From Pelargonium tetragonum (Eukaryota > Streptophyta > Magnoliopsida > Geraniales > Geraniaceae), in NCBI GenBank assembly GCA_036897445.1, contig JAYMTL010000085.1:1-64000 (forward strand): a DNA stretch of 64,000 bases. The letters run 5' to 3'. Under the pieces are notes generated by a model that worked only from the letters and a program-made list of their open reading frames with translations, was not told the DNA's origin and ran no database searches. This document shows, piece by piece, positions 55,066-64,000 of this stretch. The first letter of the stretch is position 1, and each line of letters starts with the position of its first letter. The position numbers and the translations under genes were made by a program.

Positions 55066-55761
55066 GGCTTTACAAACAAGCTACTAGAGAGTGTGCTTCC
55101 TAAACTATCTTATAGAAACTCTCAAAGAATCTATATCTTAAACTCCTGGCATTCATTATCTTTCATTGGCATGCTGTCACTGTCATTGGCATTCTTTCCA
55201 TCAGCTCCATGCTAGCAACAACTGCTTTCGACGGCCTTCCTCAGGTCCGGCTTACAAGGCTAGAGACTGCTTTCATTAACTACTGTGTCAGTACCCTCTT
55301 TCATTAGCTACATCGGGGAAGTCCTCTCCTTGGATTACAAAGGAAAGATTCTCAGTATTCAGTATCCCATCCAACAAAGCTAGGTCCCAGTCCCATCCTA
55401 ACAAAGAAACCAAAACAAGTAATTCTTTTTCATTAGACTCCTTTACCGGCAATGTCATTAGAATAGAATCTGTTATTCTGTTATCAGCTTGCAATCCAGT
55501 CCCCTCCTCTAGCTACACTTGCTATCGGGTCAGTGCCTTCCCCTTGCATCGACTGTATTGACCTTCTATCGGCTCAGTCACTCCTCCAAGTCGTTCCATC
55601 CCCTTGCTAGCTAACTACTGTGTCATTACCTTCTTACACTTGCTAACAAACCAAGAAATCTAGAACAAGTAAACTTGCCTTAGCTTGCTATACAGATCGG
55701 AAGACTCTCTCTAAATTCCATTCTCCAACTGGTTACTGACAAGAAGGTGGAAGAGCTAAGA

Positions 55762-55790
55762 CAAGAGAGGGTTATGAGTTTGGTCCTAAG
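55762..55790 (+). repeat. Imperfect ~30-bp dispersed repeat, copy 2
   Basis: This is the partner of 55032-55065, with one substitution in GAGAGGGTTATGAG and about five bases missing before GGTCCTAAG. Same strand. Confidence 0.7.
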
Positions 55791-56301
55791 AGGATTCTTA
55801 GTTGGTTTGGTTCTAAAGCCGATGTGTTACTGTTGACATCTACCATAAGTTGACAGAGGGAAAGCATTCACAAACGAGCGGTACAATCATAAGTACAAGA
55901 GTTACAGAAGAAGAAGAAAAGAGCTAGAACAAGCTTCCTTTGGCAGGCTTTCAAGTTCAAGGAGGGTGGATTTTTAGTAGGGTTCAGAGCATAAGAAGAG
56001 GATAGGATTTATTGACTTCCTTTGCCTGCAATTCAGTTACTAGCATCCATAAGCACCTCAAGAAACAGTTCTCATAATCCTTTCCTTGCTTTACAAAGAA
56101 TACAAGACTTGCCTTCAACTCCACTTTTGTTTGCAAAGGACTTCCCTCAACACCACTAAGACTAAGGACTTCTTTCAACTGCTCTTCGGACTGCTTTCCC
56201 TCTTAGTTGGTTTACAGAAGACTTTACCCGAAAAGGACAGGTTAGTAAATGTTGAAGTTTGCGAAAGCACTAGTAAACTCCTCCTATCATAATAAGAATA
56301 A

Positions 56302-56324
56302 CTCCCATGTATCTATCTTAAACT
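56302..56324 (+). repeat. 23-bp direct repeat, copy 2
   Basis: This is the exact partner of 54691-54713. The two copies define a 1.6 kb interval that could be lost or duplicated by recombination. Confidence 0.85.
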
Positions 56325-56770
56325 CAAAGGAAGAACTAAGACTCGGATTTCTAGTTAGTTAGGACCCTGAATACAAGACTTCTCGCTAAAGAGCTACACC
56401 GGAACATAGGCCTACTTCGACAGCAAAGCAAAAGACATTGATAGCTACTGACCGTTGATGCTTTACTGTCTAGGCTCGACATTGACCATCATCCATCAGC
56501 AACAGCTAGCTTTGGACTTCCCTTTCAACAGCAACTGGGTTGTCTTCTTCCTGTATTAGCATTCCTTCTGGCTCTCCCTCAAGAAGAAATAGGATTTGTA
56601 GTTTGGGTTCTAAAGCTAAAGGAAATGCGGGTTCCAGCAATGAATAAAGCAATTTAGTACAAGAAGTCAACTACCTTTTAACGCAAAAGAAAGATAGTTG
56701 GCAAAACTCAGTACTCCCTTTTGAAATTCTTAAGCTTTAGGAGAGTCTAGGAAAATTCAATGTTTTGCTT

Positions 56771-59700
56771 TTTATCCGAGCTCTTTAAAAATTAGCTCCA
56801 TCTTCCTTCGAGATAGTTTCTCTTTTTTGTGTATGTACAATATATTTACAGTTTATTTATCAAAAAGTAAATGAGTGTTTCAATTTTGTCAGATAAAGCG
56901 AATATTTATAACTAAGTAACTACTACCTCAGCTCTTGGTTGGTGGATATCCTAATAGAATGTACACAGCCTCTATAATATATTGCCTTTTACTTGCTTTT
57001 CTAGCTAGTGTTACTTATAAATAAAAGAGAGTGCCCTTGTGTAAAACCTCGTGTTGATCTAACTTAAGTCACTTTCAAAGTACTTTTGTCTGTCTACGAA
57101 TAGCGGATAAACTTTTATAGAAAGATTAAGCAGTTTCGTAATAGGTATATTGTTTTGCTTCAAATCCCATGGGTAAGAGGCAGTGCAAAAGTTGGATAGA
57201 AAGCACTCTAGTTATATCCAGTACTAAAAACTTCTATTTATTAGTTTTAGCTGTTTCTAGCAGTCCATAGAGGGGTTAAAAAAGGTTTGCTCTTCATCGG
57301 AACATAGGGGAAATAGGAGCTTATCTGTATCCTATTGAAGGAGATAGCCGTATTAATCTTCTTGTTGTTATGGAGCTTGGGGTTCCCTGGACTTAGTGTA
57401 GCTAATGTGCTTACTGTTTTCCCTATCTTCTTATTCTAAGGTTAGTGTAAGGAAAGAGTCTTTTATGTATATGGTATCTATTAGATAGTTAATATGTATT
57501 TGAGTCCTAAAGATGCAATTTCTGCATTCGGTATAAATACATCATTGACCCGTAAATTTTTTAGGTTTCCTATATACAAGCAAAATAAATGAGACGCTTT
57601 TTTTTTTTTCTTTTGCCAAGGTTTTCCTTACATAATAAAGGATGCTTATAGGATATATAAATATCTGTAAACTGGTCATAATTACATAATTATAAGAAGA
57701 TTACCTGATCAGAATATTTATTCTTGAATTGCAAACTAAACCCAAGAATAATAGAAAAGCACTAATACAAATCCTTTTTTACCCAAAAGAAAATCTCTTA
57801 TATATAAGTCTTTTTGATAAAGAGACCCAATTTAGGAAATTTTCAGTAAAATACTATAGACCTGCCTTAGGGGGTTTCAACAGACTCAATATCTATGTAA
57901 TCGCATATCTTGTGTCTTAAATATACCCGTAATTCAAAAGAACAAATAAAAAGTATAATATATAGGAATGCCATTTGAATAAGGGCACAAACTTCATTTT
58001 AAATTAAATTTGAGTAATATACAAGGGTTATAAAAGCCTCAAAATCACAAATAGGGGAAAACTAGGATTCTAGACTTATAAAAAAAAAGTTTACGATTTT
58101 CAATGCTTGAATAAATACTTATTATAAAGGAAACCCTCCCCTTGTTTGTTAATAAGTGAATCCAAAAAAAGTACTAAAGCGGAATCCTATAATTTAAAAA
58201 GAAAGATTTTAGTTTAATGGTGTTTGGCTTAGCCTCCTTATTTTATGCTGTATGGCCCTCTAATAGGGAATAAGTACCCTCGTCAGTACTCCGAATTACA
58301 CAGGTTTTCTAGCTATCTTTTTTATTGTTCTATTGTGTCTAATTAATAGCTCTAGGTATTTGCAAGCTGGTTATTCTTCTATCTTATTCTTAGGTAGAAA
58401 TTCCTCCACCTGGTAGTTGGTGCTATATAAAAAAGATCCATCTTGAACAAAGTAGCTGTTCAAAACCCCAAAAGTCAATTAGAAATTATACTGGAGGGCC
58501 TTCCTCCACCCTATTCTATGTGCCCGACCTCTCGATATTAACTACTACAAAATTAAGATACTAATACAGGATAATCAAGAACTCTTTCCTAACAGGACCG
58601 GAACCTTTTGTAAATCCAAGGAGCTCAAGACGAAACTACTATTTGCATTTTAGATTACAGTCTTTCTAATTGGGAGATAGGAATCCCGATAATTAACACT
58701 CAAGGGCGGACTTCTATATCATACTTTTTTTAATACTTACAAAGATATGTAATTAAACTTGGGTATCCTTTTTTAACCTCATTGAGTTACTGCTACGACT
58801 AACCTTAGTAAGTATTGTTTCTTTTTTTATTGAGGACTCCCTTTTTCTTAAACTTCCACCAACCCTTCTTTCGATAGCTCGGGGTATCCTAAAACCGGTT
58901 TACTTACTTTATTTAAAGCGGATTTTCCTACGACAGAAATAACGGTACAAGCCTGACAAACCCCGTTTCTATTTTATTCCTTAAGTGCGACCCTATGTCT
59001 ATTAATTAAGAGTTCTCTAGATTTCGAGTAAAGTATTAAACTAATAGAACTTGCTAGGTAGGATTCCGGGGGTTCTTGTGAGAGAGATCTTTCGTTGTAT
59101 ACAACTTCACGGGTTTAACTAGAATTAAGTACAATTCTAAGGGATAGGGGCCGGATTCCTTTTTATTTAAGTAAAATCCAGAGTCTCCTCTAAGAGTTTA
59201 GTTATGTAGGTTTTATTGGAACTTTATCTTGCTGCTTGGTTGTTATTCTCAGAGGCCCAAAATTAATTGAAAAAAAAAAGATGTTATGCAACATATAAGT
59301 GAGTTTTTTATCACACGAGCCTGCAAAAGCTGCTGACAGAGTCACTCAGTATTTCGTTACTTTTTGTATAACCAACCAGCTTCATATAAAATCTAAAATT
59401 TGTGTATCTAGGTCGGCAGGTACACTTTGTGTGGTAATGAAAATTTAGGATTTGCTCATAATTTAGTCTCAGTTTTAGTCGTTGTTAAAATCCTTACCTG
59501 TATTGCAGGTTTGTACTAGAATTTAGTTACTAATTAAAGCTTAGTTATATAACAACGCTCTACAAAACCTTACTATCTAGAATGTGTAAGCCCAAAGCTG
59601 AAAAAAAGTGAGTATTATAATCACTTATATAAAGAAGTATATAAAATTTCCGTTACTCTAATAGAAGTCAATTAGTAAGTGCAATCATATATCAGAAGTT

Positions 59701-61159
59701 CCTTTTTTTAGTTGTAATCGAGTTTACGTTTGGTAGAGCAAACGGCTGTAAATTCCTCGGGTCAGCGGTTCAAGTCCACCTCTAATAGTACTAGGGTTTT
59801 ATAGATCCTCAGAAAAGTAACTAACAAGAAAGCCTTCTACAAACTATACTGCCCTTACCGCAAACACATTACATTACTTTGGCTTTAGAACTTTAAGGAA
59901 ACAGGGGGAACACGAGAACAACCCTTACTTTAAGTTTCTTTTACTTGCTTCTAAAGTGGAACTCTGCTTTTCGCTAAACATATCTCTAACTCAAGAGGTT
60001 TCACTTAGTTATGAAGTCAAAATTAGTACTGCTCCGGGAATTACATAGAAAAGGCCCATCCGCTTAGCTTGCTTTAGTTCCTCGGATATGCTTATTTTAT
60101 TAAAACGAGAAACTAGTACTAGAAGTAGATCAAGATACAAAGTTTGGTTCACAAGTAAACAATACTAACATATAAGCCCAGGCACTGGATATGCATATAC
60201 CACACTGACAATAGTTTTACTAAGCGGTGCCTAAAGATTAAAGACTAGGCTTTCCTGCGGAGACTCACTTTTATAGTATACTAAACGCAACCGTCTCAGA
60301 AGTATGTCAGGAAAAAATCCAGTTACTTGAAACTTCCCAATTGGATATAAGATAGTGTTTACCATTGCATAAGTAGCACCCTTTCTCAACCCCGATCCTT
60401 ATTTATTTGAGTTCTATGCTTTTGCTGAATTATGAGAAGTTAAAATAGACAATTTACGATCCTGCCTTCAATATTCGGAGCTATTTTTATTCTACGCTGA
60501 GGAAATACCTTAAGCTAGAAGCTTCTTTTGCTTAGACGAGGATAAAAAGGATACAAAAAAGACCCTTTTCAAGATGCTAGTGCTAGTTAAACGTGTTTAT
60601 ACGGCGATTCCTTTGTAATGCAATACTCTTTTATCTTGAGTGAGACACCTCAATTTTATGTATATATCCCTAAAGCTGGGTACAGTTTGTATCCGTAAGA
60701 TGCTATATATTCTTACCAAACTAGTGTATAGGAACGGAAGACATAAGTTTCTTAAGATAGAGGGTGATATACTTTATCTACTAAGTGTGAAAAAAATACT
60801 AACAAGAAAAACCCTGAGAAAGGTAAAGTAGGACTTTAAACAATGTCAGATATAGAAGCAGGGAATAGTAGAATTTATATAATCAAAAGGCGCAAGCTTC
60901 GAGTTCACAAGAAACCTTTTTTCAAAAATAGGGAAATGTAGTTCCAATTCCGAGTCTTTTTTTTTTACTGAAAATACCCTATACTGGAATTCTCCTATGT
61001 TTTAGACTTTTAGAGTCAGAATTTACTAGGTTTTTCCTTATTTGAATCCCGCCCACTTTACTGGTTACAGATTGATAAGGAAAGAACTCCTTTTGGGCAA
61101 AGAAACTCCGAGAATACTAAAGAAATTGGGAGGTTAAAGCAGAATCTTATCTCCTTTCT
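56771..61159. other. AT-rich tract without genes
   Basis: The CpA/TpG-poor texture returns: in 58861-58980 I count 4 CpA+TpG against 14 ApC+GpT, and 12 TpA against 7 ApT. A T12 run lies at 57598-57609. The stretch 57340-57480 (minus) has weak coding texture with Thr/Pro/Ser/Arg-type codons but no traceable frame. Frames at 57729-57920 and 60640-60831 are chance-like. A tRNA-like sequence is listed separately. Confidence 0.55.
59715..59787 (+). pseudogene. Possible worn tRNA-like sequence (GTA anticodon position)
   Basis: About 73 nt has tRNA-like order: GGTAGAGC as in a D-arm, CTGTAAA as an anticodon loop with GTA (Tyr) in place, and GCGGTTCAAGTCC as a T-arm. The outer ends TAATCGA and TCTAATA pair at five of seven positions. 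The anticodon stem pairs poorly and the D and T stems have mismatches, so it cannot be a working gene as it stands. It may be an old tRNA copy with C-to-T and G-to-A changes, or chance. Low confidence. Confidence 0.25.
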
Positions 61160-61455
61160 ACTAAAGTTGAGTAGGGGATTGATTCTGGATTCTTTGTCAC
61201 TCAATTGTTGAAACGCGTCAAAGTTTCCCGGTCAAGAGCTTCTGAAGAGGTTGATAGGAAGCAGGCAATGATCGTTAGATTCTAGGCATTAAGAAAGTTA
61301 CAGACTGCAACTGAAGACCCGTAGGACAGAGTTCAGGAGCTTCTAGGAACCCAGAGTCAGAAAGATAGAATAGACATATAAAGAGCAAGACGAGTGAGTA
61401 AGGACGACTCCTTAAAGAAGCTAGGAAATGCAACGGAATTCGTAGGGGTTTCATA
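61160..61455 (+). pseudogene. Coding trace with charged, helix-prone character
   Basis: One plus-strand frame over about 300 bases has clear protein texture: SRASEEVDRKQAMIVRF, then RVQELLGTQSQKDRIDI, then RARRVSKDDSLKKLGN. It is interrupted by about four stops, mostly at triplets one C-to-T step from a glutamine codon, the pattern left by RIP. G+C and CpA/TpG are higher than in the flanks. Its high charge and helix-prone runs recall the helical segment of the 25 kb unit, but I see no nucleotide match. There is no start codon and no 3' box. Family unknown; probably part of a degraded mobile-element or multicopy gene product. Confidence 0.45.
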
Positions 61456-64000
61456 TACTTTTTCTTGTTTTTGTAATCTTTATCTTTACTTAAACTCTAC
61501 CTTACAATCTTACAATAACCTTTTGATAAGTAAACTTTTTTAGAGGGCGAGGGCTTCTACTAAATCTTTCAATATACCGGGACTCCTTATACCAATCAAA
61601 ATATAGAGCTAATTTTAGTATATAAAAACTTCCGCAATTTCTTAATTTGCGGGAATGGTCAGCAGGTATTAAACCCCGTTATAGGTCACGAAAAGGGCTG
61701 TACAAACAGTTTTAGAATTTCAATACTTACTTAAAAGGGAATACCGGCTTATAAAATACTTAGGCGTTATGCGAAGAGGCACCCCTTTCGTAGTAATAGA
61801 GCCAAACAATAATTAAGAGGAAATCCGGAAAAGGTTTTTTTTAAACAAGAGCTTCCTTACGACTTCTTATCCGGATGGTGGCGAGGAAAAGCTCGAGGGA
61901 TTAAGTCCAGTTAAAAACACCAAAGTTAGTACAGTAAAACTCAAAATCCAAATACTCATTACCTGTGTAGGTCAACTCTAGAAACTCATAGGAATCCCTA
62001 TTGTGGGTGCATAGAGCTAGTTTACTCTTATATTAGTAGGAATTCTAGAATATGTTCTCAGAAAAATGAGGTTTGATACCAAACTTTAGCAACTTGGCAA
62101 TATAAAAATAAACAAAGAAAAAAGAAAAAGGATTTTTGTCCACACCCTTGTAACAAATTTAGTACAAAAAAGGAAGATTAAAAAACCCTCTGAAACACAA
62201 GGTTATAATCCTTTTTTCTAATTACAAAAAGCTAAACTAAGGGCCGGTTATATTATCGCCTCTTCAATTCTTACCACGTTGCTCTATGTAGGAATGGGGG
62301 TCCTGCAAAAAAAGCTTATAACTGCAAATTAAAGAAACAACTTGGATAGTATACTTAGCTTTGCTTTCTCTAAACTTAGTATTATTCCAGTACCTTGTCC
62401 TAGTGGCTACAGAAGAATTAACAGGAAAGAATTTTTAGAGACTTTTAAGGGGGTTAACTTAATGCAGTAATAAAGTCTTTAAGAAGTCTATGTAGTATTG
62501 AAGCCGCCCTTCACAAGAGTGACAACCAAAAATGAGATTTTTTTTACTTCTTCAAAGCAGAGTAATTCGTTTCGCCGAGAAGTATCCTACAATAAGAGCA
62601 ATAATTTTGAGTAGGCCTAAGGTATCACAGGGAAGGGCTTTGGTTACTCGCTTTAACCAGATCGTACAGAAGTAGGAAATCTTCAAATAAAGTTTAGCTG
62701 TAACACGATTAATTAAAAAAACTCTTGAGTTGCTCTTTTTACTGTAAAATAATTACGAACTTATAAGTAAGCACCAACCCGATCAGACCGGACTATAATG
62801 TAAATGTATAAAAGCCCTTACTTCTATTTTGATATTCTAAGATTTCCTAGGATAAAACCTAGACTCTAGAAAGGGTGATATACTGTACTTTTTAAGGAGT
62901 TGCTCATTAATTAGTTGTTACTATAACTTCTCTTGTTCTATAAATTTTCCAGCCCTATATTATCCAAGAAATATTACCTATACAGCTGAATTCTTCCAAA
63001 AAGCCCTAATCCGATTACGACACGCAGGAAAAATTCTAAAAATATTATAGCAAGCAAAGGATTCCGTGGGATCATAATCTTTAGAAAAAGGGGTTTGGTC
63101 TTTTGCAATCCAAGAACTTTATTCTTGCCTTGATTACTAGAAAACTTCTTTTTATTACTGAGCTGCCGTTTATACAGGTATCTCTTTTTATATTTTTACT
63201 TATTACTAATGCTATCTCTTAAGTTTCTTCTCTCTGTATATGAAAAAGACTCTAATTTAAAAAATAGAAGATCCGTTTTATTAGTCTTGTGATTTGCAAA
63301 CGTCCTTACAATAAGGGCTTAGATAAGAGGACCCTTTATCAGTTCTAACTTTTGCTTTTATCTACTAAATTTAAATATTCCATACGTAGGTTTTGCAAAA
63401 AAGAGTACTTCTAATACTACTACACTTGGATGCGCCAAAAGAACCCCGGGGGATATTCCCCTATAAAAAAGGACAAATTATTGCATACATTACATATAAT
63501 ATATAATGAACAAAATTCTCCTATTGTAGTGCTTGAAATTTCGCGATGGAAACTCTAGTTTTTAAGAGGTATTCCCCAGTATTTTCTAACGGGTAGTTTA
63601 GCGAGGAGTCCTCGTAAGTGAGGGAGCCTTAGTCTTATGTACTCTAGTTAAAAGTTAAAAAAAGGGAAGAATTAAAGGCTAATAATACTAAAACAGAGTT
63701 CTTCCTTGACATCGCGTATAGGTACAGGATTTGTCAAAAGGGTTTCAATCTATTAAAATGAATAAGTAGGGTTTTACTTATGCCTATTTTATAGAGGAAT
63801 TTCGGGCTAGCAAGTTTCTTTTGTGTTGGTTTAAGGTTTTTGTAAGCAATACAAGGTCCTGTTACTAAGGGGCAGCCTTCTAGAGACATACTCACTTGCT
63901 GGACATTTTGTGCTATGTTAAAATTGCGTAAAAGTTTTCTGGAGAATTACGTTCTATTTGTATATTTGAATTTAAGGGGTTCTAAAGGTAAAAAGGAATC
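61456..64000. other. AT-rich tract without genes
   Basis: Nothing recognisable. Ordinary AT-rich texture runs to the window edge, with an imperfect hairpin near 61633-61653 (TTCCGCAA against TTGCGGGAA) and a 6-bp GC-rich hairpin near 63603-63615. No frame of note. Confidence 0.6.

Larger units (their letters stand above)
52690..56770. other. Compositionally distinct island, no gene
   Basis: Base composition changes sharply near 52.69 kb and back near 56.77 kb. In 55141-55260 I count 22 CpA+TpG against 9 ApC+GpT and 3 TpA against 9 ApT, the reverse of the flanks. G+C is higher, and 53.4-54.3 kb is strongly pyrimidine-rich on the plus strand. The island is a mosaic of short shared words, such as variants of TTCATTAGCTACA, and longer dispersed repeats. 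Frames reach only 68 codons (for example 54351-54548 plus, 55288-55494 minus, 56086-56292 plus) and none is recognisable. The texture resembles intergenic plant mitochondrial DNA; that is an impression, not a match. It could equally be low-copy host DNA or a transferred segment. No target-site duplication was found at its edges. Confidence 0.65.

Noticed and set aside
54351-56292. Open frames of 64-68 codons in the island as genes
   Set aside because: Several overlap on opposite strands, none has a motif, and the island's repeats run through them.
1-64000. Whole window as an angiosperm mitochondrial chromosome without genes
   Set aside because: G+C near 36% is well below the usual 43-46%, and CpA/TpG depletion with TpA excess is atypical. 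Only the island at 52.69-56.77 kb has a suitable texture.
1-64000. Frequent short GG...CC inversions such as GGACTCC, read as a possible dispersed motif family
   Set aside because: About twice the simple expectation by rough count, but removal of CpA/TpG by itself raises purine-purine and pyrimidine-pyrimidine words. No longer consensus or regular spacing is seen.

Overview
This 64 kb window holds no gene that I can name. It looks like a gene-free, mutation-worn, AT-rich block of nuclear DNA. The best fit is a filamentous ascomycete fungus whose repeats have been hit by repeat-induced point mutation (RIP). Spot checks give about 36% G+C. CpA and TpG are scarce relative to ApC and GpT, TpA exceeds ApT, and CpG is not depleted. 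Open frames are no longer than chance allows: the longest is 114 codons in six frames, close to what I expect from random sequence with these stop frequencies. No rRNA, convincing tRNA, CRISPR array, operon or organelle gene is visible. An angiosperm mitochondrial origin was considered because such genomes can have long empty tracts, but G+C is too low and the dinucleotide pattern is wrong for most of the window.

Three clusters keep traces of an unnamed repeated coding family: about 3.47-4.54 kb (mostly minus strand), 11.3-12.5 kb (minus) and 24.9-26.7 kb (plus, then minus). Where the parts can be made out, the units have a helix-prone charged segment, a linker, and a Lys/Ala/Ser-rich basic C-terminal tail. 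Five units then have a stop codon followed 45-67 nt later by a short conserved box, roughly ACCTCC, 10-14 variable bases, then CAGTCGGTAA in the coding sense. The box is better preserved than the coding parts, and this is the most distinctive structure in the window. A separate coding-like trace lies at 61.16-61.46 kb (plus).

Between about 52.69 and 56.77 kb lies an island of quite different DNA. It is richer in G+C, has abundant CpA/TpG and little TpA, is pyrimidine-rich in its left half, and is built from short shared repeats, but has no convincing gene. It resembles intergenic plant mitochondrial DNA in texture. It has either escaped or post-dates the process that shaped its surroundings.

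The remaining tracts are featureless apart from a few perfect hairpins and short tandem repeats. All assignments rest on reading by eye. The organism and the class of the repeated family are inferences.
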